Origin: Dallia pectoralis
Lineage: Eukaryota; Chordata; Actinopteri; Esociformes; Umbridae
Length of the DNA: 64,000 nucleotides
Assembly: GCA_029465975.1 (NCBI GenBank)
Contig: CM055730.1
Span: 8,855,758 to 8,919,757, forward strand
Direction of reading: 5' to 3'
In this document: in pieces, positions 1 through 12,500 of the stretch
Numbering within the stretch: the first letter of the stretch is position 1
How the letters are laid out: each line of letters opens with the position of its first letter
The notes under the pieces: model-generated
What the model saw: only the letters and a program-made list of their open reading frames with translations
What the model was told of the DNA's origin: nothing
The model's database searches: none
Position numbers and translations under genes: made by a program

Positions 1-3000
1 TTTGGATTGTTGCATATATTCATTTCTTCACAAAAAAAGCATGTCAATAAATTGGCTTCAAGCTCCGCTTCTTTCTTTCCTTCGTGTATTAAGAAATGAA
101 TACGAATGCTGTCATTATTAGTAAGTGGATCATCTATGCATAATGCATGTATTTTACTCCAACACTCCATACATTAGTGTACATCAGTCCAAACCTAGAA
201 ACAAAGGGTTTGGATACAGCTCCTAGATGTCCAGATTCGATAGTTCGGTTCAGATTCTGTGGGTAAATTATTCAGATTTTTTAAACCGATAAGTCTGCAG
301 CTGCTAACAGTCCCTATGCCCCACACAGGGACTAACCAGTGTTCCTCACCACACACACACACAACTGCCCTTCCAGACAATGTTCTAATCTTCAGAGCTA
401 TAGCCGAGCTACTAATTGGATAGCTCCATCTGTGACATCTCCACCCTGGCTGTGGAGGGATCTTATGCCCAGAATCCCACCCGGCTCAGGACACAGTGAA
501 AACGACGTGAACATGCTGCTCTTACTTTAACTTCCTCTGATGAATGTCTGCCTGGCCAACCGTGGTCCCCAAATAGGGATCTTCTGTGTCCCCACCACAC
601 CCAATGCTTTGACGACGCTCACATTGTTTGAGCTTTGAGAAAAGGATCAATGGTACAGCTCTACTGGCCACATTTATAAACTAGCGTATTTGACGGTATG
701 GCTAACCGCAGTTGAGTAAAGAACAAACTGGCTTGATGCTTTCCTGTTTTTTTTTTCTTACCGGCTGAATTTGGAATCGATTTTTAACTGACAGCAGCCT
801 TTGTTCATTAAGCAAATGAGAAATATGTCCTTAACTTCTTGTGGCTGAGCTGTCTGTCTCCAGTACAGGTACCTGTTTCTAGCACAATACGATAACGCTG
901 TATCTCTGTTATCCCCCAAAAAACAGTGTAAAGACTGAACACTAGCAAGAGGCTAATAAACATGTAACATAATGATCCACTGTACACATGAAGCAATCCA
1001 TTAAGCACCAGCGAAGGACAAGAGGACGGTGTGCTAATTTAGGTGGACAACCAGCCCAAGGGGAGCTCGTCTCTCATGGAATTAAATTAATCATTTCTCC
1101 CCCGTCCCCATCAGCAAACCCCTACAGAATCCCTCCCTGGTACGGGTAACTACTCTACGTCTAGCGGAGGGGAGTGGAGGACACGGCCGCTGCAGTTGGC
1201 CCCTGGGGGCCCTCGTATGAACCATGAAGGTCCCTCAGCAGAGAGGCAGGCTAAGTGGGCGGCCTTATTAAATCTGAGAGGCTGAATACAAAGACAGAGA
1301 AATCAGTGGGAAGTTGTTAATATGCATAAGATCAGCAAGAACTCGCCTCTGCAGAGCGTTGCCTGGCGTTCAAACTGCCACCACCGGTCACGGAGGTCAG
1401 ACCTGGGATATACATCGTCATGTGACAATGGCCCCGCTAGGAATGGACGTTGACCGGTCTCCTGTTTGGAAGAACTGGCACTGGTGCTTTTTCACCGTGG
1501 CACTTTGATTTCAACATTATTCTCCTGTTGGTGACAGATACGTGGTTTATTTATTTTTCGCCCCAATATAATAATGTAAAAAATTTGAAATGTATCTTCA
1601 ATATCGTTCCAAAGTTATGCCTCACTCTATAGCATGTCAAACAGCACTTGCAATAACCAAAAAAAAACAAGAAAAATAAACATGAACAGGTCTCAACGAA
1701 GGTTTAATTTACAAAAACACTGAGCCACAGGAAGTTAGACATGGTGGGGGGGGTTAAATGCAAACTAGAGAAGAATCCTTGAGTAATCCACCAAAAAAAA
1801 AATTTTTTTGGTCTTTCTATATCTGATATATGACTGTGTGAATGGCTGTTGTAGCACCGTTAACGTGTGTAGAAGCCCTAAAGTCATGCCTTATCTGGTC
1901 TTGGGGATCTCTCATGACTACATGAATGATTCAATATCACCATTCAACCAGGTCTGCCTCTAGGGAGCTTTATATGTGTCAGAAACCCCAGAAACTCATC
2001 TGACATGTTACAGTGCTGCTGCAATGCAGTCCAATCCAGACCGTGGTGAGGTCTACAAGCACGCCAAAGGACATCCGTTGGATGGCTTCTGCTGGTGTTG
2101 GTTTTGGATTGGATTTTACCAGTGCAACTTTGGCATGTGATCTCTCATTTTTGGCATTTGTCCATCGATATGTTTTTGCAGCTTTGTTCAGTGTGTTAAA
2201 TGAGACACCAAGAGATTGGAATCCTAATATCTGATGGCCTGGTGAAACTTCAGATGAGAATAAGATGCACTATTCTGTTCATATGTCTACACTGAATAAA
2301 TAAATAAATACAACAGGTATCAGACACACAGTCCCCAGGCCACAGCTCTGCTGGACATTCCTGCTGGACATTCCTGCTGGACATTCCTGCACATTTCTTG
2401 CATCCTCAACATAAGACCTCTAAGGCATGGCATATTAAATAGAGCTGACGTATTGTTCCCAGTACAAGTTGTGCCTCGGTCATGATCATGCTGTTTACAC
2501 CTTTCGGACACTTGTCAGATGCCAAAGGAGATCGCCGTAGATTCCAGCGAACGTATATACGTCTAAAGTATGTGCATTTTAAATGTTTGTTGTCTGCTTG
2601 TGGATAATAGGACCCACACTTGGTATGTCGCAGTTGTGTTTTGGGGATTATTGGCTTCACGTTGTGATAACGCGTAACTTTTGTTATGTTTTGTGTAAAT
2701 GAGATGTGTTGGGCTTTTCTGTTTTTTCATCAGTGTCAAACTAGGGGCTGTATGATTTCCTGTTTTACTTTACGCTTATTTGTACTGCTTTGCTATGATG
2801 TTGCTCCATAATCGGCACCCACACATCACAAGGGCCTTAACCCAAATGCTCCAGCCAACATATCATGACTCCTGCTACTGTTAACTGCTGCTAGCCAACG
2901 TTACTGCCAAAAGTTAATCCACTGGCAACAACATTCTTGTTTTATGAACAATTGACATATGTTTTTCAAGAGTTTTACAACTACTAATTATTTCTGGAAT

Positions 3001-3680
3001 ATTTGGTCCTACATGCAGCTATATTTTGGTTCTCAGTTGGTGACACAACAAGTTCCTCTATACAAAACAAAATACGATTGTCCTGTTTTAAGCAAATTTG
3101 CTAGTAGTAGCTAGTAGGCTAATGTGTTCATTGAGACCTGTTCTACTCTTTTTCTGCGATTAAGATGTCGCACAAATTATTTTTTTAAATTTTTGATAGG
3201 AAGGTGGAAATATTCATTTAAATATTTATTAAAGGAAAAATACTCCAGGCTTTCTAAGCTATACAATTGATGAACTAGACCACAAAGCATTAAAACTTGA
3301 CTTATAGTGGAATTAAAAAACATACTTGTAGGAAGTTAAATTAGTCTCACATTTTAATTTAAAAAATGCTTGTTGCGCTCCACTTTCGACTTGGCGGCTC
3401 GAAATGTCAACAAACAATATCTGATCCCATTTCAACTGGCTTGGGAAAGAGGCTATTGCATGCATTTATCCAGCTCGTTGTTGCCTGGAGCAGAGACTTC
3501 TGAGAACTGACAGTTCTCATTTACACACCTGTGCATAGCTTGCTAGAAAGCAGTGGGTTTGTATAAAATATTGTGTGCGGATAACAAAACTGCCCATCAA
3601 ACCGAACACCATACGCTTATTTTTTTAATACTTTTTTAACCCCTGCTCTTCTCTAATGTGTTTTTTTCTCTGGTTTTCAG
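1..3680 (+). other. prim2: prim2 upstream intron (inferred)
   Basis: This stretch precedes the first recognised prim2 exon and is most simply intronic. I looked for the preceding exon, which should carry the third iron-sulfur cysteine in a GCPF-type motif, and did not find it. The stretch is AT-rich and contains a short CA repeat near 349-362, a G run near 1745, a 13-bp repeat near 2349-2390 and several A or T runs. Open frames here are short and show no family resemblance. The intron assignment is inference from gene order. Confidence 0.55.
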
Positions 3681-3749
3681 ATTCTGGAGTTGGTCAAGGG
3701 AATGCACTATCAGCTGGCCTGCCAGAAGTACTTTGAGCTGACGCACAAT
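3681..3749 (+). CDS. prim2: prim2 penultimate coding exon (Fe-S cluster domain)
   Basis: This 69-nt exon encodes 23 residues of the DNA primase large subunit, which works with the catalytic small subunit and DNA polymerase alpha to make RNA-DNA primers in the nucleus. A pyrimidine-rich acceptor ending TTTTCAG precedes it and a GTAAGG donor follows, and both junctions fall between codons. The peptide begins ILELVKGMHYQLACQKYFEL, closely matching the C-terminal domain of vertebrate PRIM2. The Cys in LACQ corresponds to the last of four [4Fe-4S] ligands (Cys424 in human), so the cluster ligand is intact. It joins in frame to the exon at 6219. The match is from memory of the family and no search was run, but the combined exon phase and motif make it very secure. 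Confidence 0.95.
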
Positions 3750-6218
3750 GTAAGGACGCCTTTTATTTGGGGCTGATGTCACAGAGCGGCCTGCTTGCCG
3801 TAGAGGGGCCTTGGGGAGGGGCCCCGTAGCTCATGCACCCAGCCTCTGGAAAGGCCCTCAGCTCTGTAATCACATCCATCATTAGCTGTCATAGCCGTTT
3901 AAGTTTTATGGGTTTACCATGGCACTTTAGATTAATTTAGCCCCTAATGAATATTTAATTTATTTGATCTAATGCCTTTTAGTGGGAGACCTTTGGATCA
4001 GCAGTTTCAGTCAAATTCAAGGTTATTAATATTCGCTCCCTATTTAGGATGCACAAACGACTGTGATAAGCAGGCTACAAGATTCTCCTCTTGTTTTTTG
4101 TGTGATGTTGTTATGCACATTGATTATTGCAATCGCTCTGACATAAATCTCTGGATTGGTTGTGTGTTATTTTCAGCAGTGTTTTTTTGGGTCAGTGCTA
4201 TTGGGAAAAGCAAACGATCGGATGCTGGTGTCTCAAATGTGTGTTGACAATGTGTGATGTTTCTGTGCGGGCGCTGTTCATTGCGTTTAAATTGGACGCT
4301 CTCCCTTCTTCCGGACACACGTGAGACAGTGGGTTCTTCATTTGTGTGTGTGAATGCGGTAACCTAGAGATATGTCATTCAGGATTAGCGTTTTGCTACG
4401 TGGCCTAGCCCCTCATCGGTCAAAGCGGAGAAAGATGAGTTTTCTGAGAACGTGCCCATCTTGTGTGATTTCGAAAGGTATTTGACTACCTAATATATAT
4501 TTGTGTTTGACAGCCGTGCTCTGTGCACAACGTAAGCTTTAAATTCCCCATGTCAGTCATTTGGCCACAGCAATTTAACAACTGGCGAAAGCCATTTGTT
4601 TCTGGTTCAAGAGATAGAGCTAAAATTAGCTTTGAATGTCTATTAGATTTTTTCTTTCTTGAAGATGACATTCCCCGCCAGGTAAAGGACACTGCGTATA
4701 GACCTTAGCTACTCAGGTGTGTGGGTTACAATGTTCCTGAATGACAGCCTAACTTTTTATTGGCCGAGAGGACGTGTTCCATTACAGCCTTCCATTGCTT
4801 TCAACACGTCTCAAGTTCTTCACAACAACAGTTGCCTCACAAAACCAATATACTGTATGAAGAAGAGGTCATCATAAATAACCTGAAGCTAGTCCACTAC
4901 TGCAATATATGCTATTGGTAATTAGTCTTTTGATTAATATTATAATATTTGCACGGCCTGTTTCTCCTCACACTTGCTGTCGTAATGTACTCTCGTTGTC
5001 ATGCAGAAGGATTTAAATGTGTCTTACTGTTAATTCTCATTAATTTGACCCTCTGGAGGAATGTAATGGTGCTCTGGGTCCTCGGAGCTGACTTCTAGCC
5101 TGGAGCTATACAGTCAGGTGGACAGGGGAAACATTTCCCTGGAATGAAAAAAGATGGCAGCTCTGATAAACGGCTTGCTCTAACAGCTTTGGAAATATAC
5201 ACAAACTCTTGCGCGCGCACACACAAACACAAAACAAGTCCCAAATTAAAAACCCACATTTCTGAGTCATGTAGCTATTTTGTGTTCGGGGACAAAGCCA
5301 TCCCACCAATCAACAACCAGATTATGCTTGATTCATTATGGAGCACAAAGTTGAACCACAAATTTCCCCGTCGCCTGCATCTGGGAGAATGAAATCTCTG
5401 CATGTCCCACCCAGTTCCGTATCCGTTTGTAGAAACGGCAGTCGTTCCTCCCTCCTTGGCAGCGTTTATTAAAGGTCAAATTATACTTCACTGATGAAAT
5501 ATTTACACAGGGGCGATAAATCAAACAATGGAATGAGTAATGAAATGGCATCCAGAGGAGAGGGGCCCGTGAGATGCCACACCTTGGCGGATTGGGCGGG
5601 GGCGCGGGTTGTAAGCGAAACATTCTGAGATTGATTTGTTTCTGATCGCCGGTTGGGATTGTTTCATGTTTATGCATTTGTCATTTGGCCACGGGCCTGA
5701 AGGCCAAGTTCTATTTGGTGTTCTGTGGTGATGCTGATCCAGAGCGGGCTGTAATGGACGGCACAGCGCCCTGTTCACACAAACCAATGACTCACCACTT
5801 CCCACCAGGGCTTTCTGCTATATCATTTCTTTTTAGTTTACAGGATTGGTCCAGGGACATGTTAAGCAGGACGAATTAGGTTTGCTTTACTTCTGAGATG
5901 TTTGCATGCATCCCTGGACTCCATAGACCTCCGCCAGTAAAGTCCAGGAAGACACCTTGCATTTTGTTAAATGATTAAATTGTTTAAGGTGACGTCATAT
6001 CCAGTTCACACCCAATCTTGCTGTCCGTCCTGATTTAAGAAAGCAGGAACTAAATGACATGTGCAGTATCAGTACAGTGTAGTTGCTAGTGAAAATTATA
6101 TATATATACCTGTTTTTCTTTTTTACATTCCTATCAAAGCTGACAATCGCAGACGTCATATCGATACTGGAAGTGTGTTTCACGTCTGACCCCTAACAAA
6201 TGTTCCTGTTCTGTCCAG
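3750..6218 (+). other. prim2: prim2 last intron
   Basis: This 2.5-kb intron is bounded by a GTAAGG donor and a TCTGTCCAG acceptor. It is mostly unique, AT-rich sequence with a short TA run near 6097-6108. Open frames inside it, up to about 110 codons near 5.3-5.8 kb, overlap on both strands, lack splice context and do not resemble a known family, so I do not call them genes. Confidence 0.85.
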
Positions 6219-6455
6219 ATTGACGACTCTGGATTCTCATTGAATCATCCGAATCAGTACTTCGTGGAGAGCCAGAAGTTTCTGGGCGGCCCTGGGGCTG
6301 TGGCTGGGGGAAAGGTGGATGTGAAACGGGAGGACAACGCCACCCCAAAACCCTCCAATGTGGCCCCTCCACAGGCACCAGGGCCTGGGAACCTCTCTGA
6401 CCAGGTGGATGCAGAAATGACAGAGGACCTGGATTCGTTCTTCCAAGACGCCTGA
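6219..6455 (+). CDS. prim2: prim2 last coding exon, C-terminus of DNA primase large subunit
   Basis: This exon adds 78 residues and the TGA stop. It opens with IDDSGFSLNHPNQYFVESQ, which continues the conserved C-terminal Fe-S domain directly after KYFELTHN of the previous exon. After about residue 25 it becomes a low-complexity Pro/Gly/Ala tail, then an acidic end (AEMTEDLDSFFQDA), as in mammalian PRIM2, whose tail is also variable and acidic. A VKRE motif in the tail fits the sumoylation consensus; that is pattern only. The start is the acceptor TCTGTCCAG, not the in-frame Met, because this Ile codon follows the previous exon in phase. Three AATAAA signals follow within 260 bases. No frameshift or stop was seen. 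Confidence 0.95.
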   Translation: MDDSGFSLNHPNQYFVESQKFLGGPGAVAGGKVDVKREDNATPKPSNVAPPQAPGPGNLSDQVDAEMTEDLDSFFQDA

Positions 6456-6720
6456 TGATATCGTACACAATCCAAATTCCCTTTACCTGCTTTTTTTTAC
6501 TAATGCGTTCAATAAATATAGTTTGTACTTAAATATTTGTGTGCCTCTGTTGTACTTTCACATATGTGGTAATGAAGTTAAATAAAATGAATCATGTTGT
6601 GTTTTTATGTTTGTTAGTGCAACAGAGAGTGCAGAATCTGGATCTGGAATGCAGTTTTGTGATTTACCAGCAGTACAACTATGATGTGTTTGTTTAGAAT
6701 AAAGCGTTTTATGTATTTCT
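6456..6720 (+). terminator. prim2: prim2 3' UTR and polyadenylation signals
   Basis: AATAAA hexamers on the + strand occur at 6511, near 6581 and near 6700, so the 3' UTR is probably between 60 and 270 bases long with alternative ends. The first is closest to the stop codon and is followed by T/G-rich sequence typical of a cleavage region. Which site is used cannot be told from sequence alone. Confidence 0.65.
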
Positions 6721-7229
6721 TACATTTATTTAATGTTTAGCGTTTGATCAGTGTTAAGTTATCTGAACTAAAGAATGGGTTTGGTGTTTAATTACTGCTA
6801 CCATGGCATGTGTATTGGCGAAATGTACTTTTTTTGTAGTGTCCTGTTAGAAACTTTTTACTATTCATAAGCAATTGTTTTGTTGCTGACAGTCTTAGAA
6901 TACAGTTAATCTTGTCTTTTCTGCTGTTATTGGATTTTATATAATTTTTATTCCGCTTTTCTATGCAAGCTATGCGTGAAGTGTCTGCCTTTATTGCTTC
7001 TTACTGAACACAATAGCTAATGATTGCCTTCAAGAAGTTTTTTTAGATAAATTCACGCTCTACACATTTTCAAGTGATTTTTTATATTATTTTCCTTCAA
7101 TCTACACACATTACTTCTTAACTACAAAGAGAAGCATGTTTTTAGAGATGTGTCATATTTTGTTGCGACGTTGAGTATCTCATGTAACTAATCGGACTCT
7201 TTGATATGGTCAGATGTGTCCTGTATGTG
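6721..7229. other. intergenic, AT-rich, nothing recognised
   Basis: AT-rich sequence downstream of prim2 with no open frame of note, repeat array or RNA gene that I can recognise. Confidence 0.6.
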
Positions 7230-7700
7230 ACGTTTGATCATTGTTAACTGGTCACGATGTAGACGGGCACACTTACGTTCCTATGCGTCACACTGCCTGT
7301 GAGAGCAAAGACCAAGCCATGAAGGCAAAAGAACTCCCCGTTTGCCTCAAAAAGAGAGGCATAGATCTGGTGGAGATTATGACAACGTTTAAATTTCCCA
7401 GGAGCTCAGTAGAATCCATCATTGTGAAGTGGAAGCAGATTGCGACCACCAAACTCTACCCATCGCCAGCCAACCGGCCAAACTAAGTAACTGGCAAGCA
7501 GCACTCCATCACTGAAGAGTGGCCAGACTGAAGCTACCCCTGAGTGAAAGGCTTATGACATACCTTCTAAATGACCCAATAGTTTGATGAAAAAAAGTTT
7601 ATTTAGTCTGATGAAACTACATCTGGGCTGTGGTGCCTGAGTGCCAAGGACTATGTCTGGCAGAGATAATGTTCCTCATTTACACTAAAAAAAGGTACCA
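7230..7700 (+). mobile_element. Tc1-like transposase relic
   Basis: An open frame ending at 7486 contains KELPVCLKKRGIDL followed by FKFPRSSVESIIVKWKQ, which resembles the N-terminal helix-turn-helix region of Tc1/mariner transposases (a 'lrkriv' segment, then 'vprstv..ii.k.kq'). The downstream DNA, with AGTCTGATGAAAC near 7597 and a degenerate CTGAGTGCCAAGG, matches the usual transposase sequence around its catalytic core, but frameshifts and deletions separate these pieces. No clear terminal inverted repeats are visible. The element is dead. Confidence 0.8.
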
Positions 7701-8200
7701 CAGAACCAATTCAGGAGGTCAGATATAGAACGCTATGAAATCGCTGCCTGGTCCTGAATGCGGGAAACACTACCTTTTTTAGTCATATCCTTATGAGTTG
7801 ATTTAGACTTGGGTCACCAGTAAGTGTGCAAGCACAGTCAATTCCGTGTAGTAAACAAGCAATTGCTGTAATTTCAGTTGTATGGAACAATTGTCAAGTA
7901 AATAAATTGCTCACATTTTGCCTGGTGAAAAAAACTCAGTTCTAATCATTTCTCCATTCGAGTGGTGTTATCGTCTGGAAAAATATCGGTTGGAGCAACT
8001 ACTGAGAAATAACTTGGACATTCCTGCTGTGCTGGTGAATTTAGCAAGTGTTTATGGTTTAGTGAACATTCAGCTATTAATCTAGTGGCCAATCGACGTT
8101 GCAGGAATCTGTCCCGACGTTGGAACCAACAGAGGGAATCTGCTGTGGTTGTGTAGATGTAGATATGTAGTAATGTCAGGTATACATTTGTGTGTGACTT
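7701..8200. other. intergenic, no gene seen
   Basis: Unique AT-rich sequence between a transposon relic and a minisatellite. Nothing could be assigned. Confidence 0.5.
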
Positions 8201-8204
8201 CTTT

Positions 8205-8490
8205 ACCTGGCAGCAGTATTCACCTAGCTGTAGTATTCACCTGGCAGCGGTATTCACCTGGCAGCGGTATTCACCTAGCTGTAGTATTCACCTGGCAGCG
8301 GTATACACCTAGCTGTAGTATTCACCAGGCAGCGGTATTCACCTGGCAGCGGTATTCACCTAGCTGTAGTATTCACCTGGCAGCGGTATTCACCTAGCTG
8401 TAGTATTCACCTGGCAGCGGTATTCACCTGGCAGCGGTATTCACCTAGCTGTAGTATTCACCTGGCAGCGGTATTCACCTAGCAGTATAC
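8205..8490. repeat. 17-bp minisatellite with two alternating unit types
   Basis: About 16 tandem 17-bp units. One type reads TATTCACCTGGCAGCGG, the other TATTCACCTAGCTGTAG, and the two are mixed along the array in runs of one or two. A few units carry single changes (TATACACC, ACCAGG). The 82-codon + frame running through it is a by-product of the repeat. Confidence 0.95.
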
Positions 8491-11400
8491 ACGTTAACTA
8501 CATCCCAATTCTGTCAGAATCTATATTGACACCAAGTCAGTCAACAGTGTTTTACACATCTGTATTGGATTCGTCAAGAATGTCCACGGATCAACCACTG
8601 TCCTCCTTGAGATGTTTGTCGTTCTGGCAGGTCCTCGTATCTCTGCAGAGAAACTATAGTGCTTTTTTAGAGTGGCCATTTGGGTTCTTAGTCACCATTC
8701 TGACTTCAGCACTTCTCACCAGGTCACTTATTTTGGCTGGACAGTCAGCTTCAAGAAGAAGCTCTTTCCATTGTGTAATTACGTCTATAACAATTTGGAG
8801 AAAGGAAAGGTTTCTGACTACCTGCCATATGTATGTGTTCATTTCATCCCAGATAATAGCTAACGTTTATAGGAAAGAAAAACTGTGATCTGTTCATGTG
8901 CCGTGGGTTTAAATGGGCTGGTGGCTTTGATTGATGGGCTCTTTGATGGTTTTGTGTGCAAGTGTCATTCCAAATTATTCTCTAAGGCTTTATAATATTT
9001 CCTAGGTCTATCTACTGTATCTCCATTTAGAAAGTTTATTTCATGTATTTCTTTCATTGCCTTGTGGGCCTATATTGCCTAATCCTCAGGTGGTAATGTG
9101 GGGATATAGTTATGTTTTGCTATTTGGTCAGTTAATGTGCTGTTTTGTTACAATTTCTGCATACTTTTTATATCCAAATTTGTGCCCCATTGGAAAAAAG
9201 AAAACCCCTCTAATGAATGTTGTCTGCTAGCGGCTCGTAGTTTATTGCCACATTAAATCTTACCAGCTACCCCATCTCAACCCAAAATATGTGTGGGTGT
9301 TGTTTCAATAATAACTAAATCAAATCATTCATTACTTTACAATGAAATGAAACCTCAAAAGTACTTTCTATCTAGCTGAGCAATTCTTATGCAGACCTTT
9401 TTTGTTTCCTAGGATGTCTCTTATTTACTGCAAATGTTATTTACTACAAATGTTGATTCCAAATGGCTCATATTATAGTTAAGTTTAGCATAAAAACACA
9501 AATATATTAATTTAAAATCAAAGATTATGCATTTTGTTGTTAATTGAAGAATTTCCATTGAAGTAAAGTGCTCTTTTTTAATTCCTCGAGGTGCGATGTT
9601 TTTGTAATACATATTACCTGTTTAATAATACAATGATATTTTTTATTTTATAAATGCAATTTAAATCAATGTAATTTTGTCCTCCTTATTCTAATGTCTG
9701 TCCCACCCTTCCTCCAAAACACCACATTTAAGAAGTGTTATGCCACATGTGAAATTGTAAATGAATAAATATACCAAGATTTTATTTTACATGTTTCATA
9801 ATGTTATTAAGGAGATTCTTTGGTTTATCTGCTTCAGTTCTAGACCACTGGCCGTCACCATGACGACACGGACAGACTGGTACCTTATCATACAATTAAA
9901 ACTTTCTAATTTCCTCTACTTCCTCTATCTGATATAGAAACCTAGGTAGAACTATAAAAATGCCCAGGACATTTATTTAAACGCCCCAAAGAGATCTATT
10001 AACAAGATGTTGGAAAAGTGATTGAATTAAATCCCTGCGATCTCGTTTGTGTAGCCCTCCCCATAGCAAGCAATTGCTTTGCAATTCATCCCCCTGGTGA
10101 CACATTCACCATACTTTTGAGAATATTTTAACATAGTCCATCTATTATAAAATATGTATTATTTCCCCAATCACAAGTAGGGGACCCTAATAGACGTGCA
10201 GCCACTGGCGATTGGCCGAAAAAATGATACCCCTTCAGAAACGGAACAGATTTGTATTTTTCTCTATTTCTCTCTACCTCTCTCCAGCCTGCCCAACTAG
10301 GCCTTTACTAGTGGAACCACCGCTGACAGCAGCACCGCCAGGATTGAATTTCAGACTCCTAGCATTAATTAAAATTAATGGTCTATCTTGCCCGCCTTTT
10401 GCTGTCTGTGGACGCATTTCCGCTTTGTCTTAATTTATTGAGAACATTTGGATAACAACGTTAGGACCACTCAGATGTGGGTTCTAGTGGGTTCTTGGAC
10501 ACTAGCAAGGGAAGTGAAGCTGTTAGAATGCCCTTTCGTCATACCAAATGTATTTCTTGACCATTTTCAAAGTTTGGTGCATATGAAAAGTCTAAACCAC
10601 CCCCGTTAAAATGCCAGGTTTTTATAATGTGAAAAAAATAGACAAAAATAAATCATGTTAGAATTTTTCCGACTGTTAATGTGACCTTTAATGTGACCAC
10701 TGTTAATGTGACCACTGTTAATGTGACCTATAATGTGAACAATTCAATTGAAAAACAATCAGATATCTTTGAGGGGGAAAAATAAGAAATAAAAACCTGA
10801 CAATAACCTGGGTATGATCAGCGGATACATTTCTCCTTTCACGTGATGTGCCCGGAGAGGGAAATACGTACAAGATTTTAAGATATGTAGTTGGTGTTGA
10901 GAAAATATGGCAACTTTATGTAGTGCTTCCATTTTGACATGCGGTCCCTGGTGAAGGATCTGCATGGTGAATCCCCCTGGGTAGGCCAATGGAAAAACCG
11001 GGACAAATTGGTCTAGTGAATTTGTACAACTTTGAGTAACTGTGCACTCATCTAAATAAAAATAATTAATGAAAAGTTGTGGAAGGTAGTGTAATGGTCC
11101 CTAAAATACTCATTGTTGGTACTTGTAGATAGTGTTAAGAGTTTCAATGTTCAGATGAATGTCACCAACTGGTTCTCTTATTTTTTCCCAATTTGGTCAG
11201 ACAGTGTTATGTGCGAACATGCTGTATTTAATTTCATTCGCTAATCTCGCAGTCTTTATGTTGAGTCTACCTGGCCGTTTTATCGGACCGTACTTTCTCA
11301 ATGCGACTGAATGAAAGCTGCAGTGTAACTCACTGTGTTACATCACTGTCCCATATTAAATAGTGTGGTATTAAATGCTTGGCATGTATGGGGCCTGCCT

Positions 11401-11820
11401 GCACCTGCCACCTGGATTTAAATTGTCTTCTGGAATCTGAGCATGGCGTTTGACAGAGAGGATTTACACAGCAATAATAAAGCAGGTGTATGCTGTATGA
11501 ACAGTGCACAGCCAGGCGACTGTCAGCCGGCGACCTTGATGTTTCATATTTTGGGCGACGCCTGACTGCTTCTGACAACGCTGTCCTTTTCTACTCCTGC
11601 TGCTTGGATCCGTTCACCTTGACAAATGGATTCACAATCATTAGTCATATTAAATCATATTAAATTCGCTGTGTGAATTCCCCTCCTCTATGAGTCATTA
11701 TATGGACTAGAAGCGTATGTGGAGAATGTATTCACAACAAAAAGCTGATGGCACTTTTTTTTCACAGCTACCTTTGTTCCCTTATCTTGCGGAGAGTGAG
11801 ATAAATGGGACCGTATGCGT
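8491..11820. other. intergenic, mostly unique sequence
   Basis: AT-rich sequence. The only structured element is a short run of about four imperfect copies of ACTGTTAATGTGACC at about 10673-10735. A 120-codon open frame at 8526-8888 has overlapping frames on both strands and no family resemblance. I see no exon with convincing splice sites. Confidence 0.5.
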
Positions 11821-11821
11821 T

Positions 11822-12500
11822 AGCTGTATTTACTGTGCTGTGTCCTGCTGTACTTATGCCTTAGTTGTATTATGTCCCTACTTATGCCTTAGTTGTATTA
11901 ACTGTGCTGTGTCCTGCTGTACTTATGCCTTAGTTGTATTTACTGTGCTGTGTCCTGCTGTACTTATGCCTTAGTTGTATTTACTGTGCTGTGTCCTGCT
12001 GTACTTATGCCTTAGTTGTATTTACTGTGCTGTGTCCTGCTGTACTTATGCCTTAGTTGTATTAACTGTGCTGTGTCCTGCTGTACTTATGCCTTAGTTG
12101 TATTAACTGTGTTGTGTCCTGCTGTACTTATGCCTTAGTTGTATTTACTGTGCTGTGTCCTGCTGTACTTATGCCTTAGTTGTATTAACTGTGTTGTGTC
12201 CTGCTGTACTTATGCCTTAGTTGTATTTACTGTGCTGTGTCCTGCTGTACTTATGCCTTAGTTGTATTAACTGTGTTGTGTCCTGCTGTACTTATGCCTT
12301 AGTTGTATTTACTGTGCTGTGTCCTGCTGTACTTATGCCTTAGTTGTATTAGCTGTGTTGTGTCCTGCTGTACTTATGCCTTAGCTGTGTTAACTGTGCT
12401 GTGTCCTGCTGTACTTATGCCTTAGCTGTGTTAACTGTGCTGTGTCCAGCTGTACTTATGCTTTAGCTGTGTTAACTGTGCTGTGTTCAGTGTGTTGTGT
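11822..12500. repeat. 41-bp minisatellite
   Basis: About 16 copies of a 41-bp unit containing GTGCTGTGTCCTGCTGTACT and TTATGCCTTAGTTGTATT. Units differ mainly at two places: TATTTACTGTGCTG versus TATTAACTGTGTTG, and GTTGTATT versus GCTGTGTT in the last four copies. The changed last copies suggest older, less homogenised units at the 3' edge. A partial unit near 11870 lacks the middle of the repeat. Confidence 0.95.

Noticed and set aside
365..400. NCPSRQC peptide as the missing upstream prim2 exon with the GCPF-type cysteine
   Set aside because: Residues around it do not match the family, and no proper donor site follows.
2013..2234. 73-codon + frame followed by an A-rich AATAAATAAATAAATA run, possible processed pseudogene
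   Set aside because: The peptide is not recognised and no poly(A) tail or target duplication could be shown.
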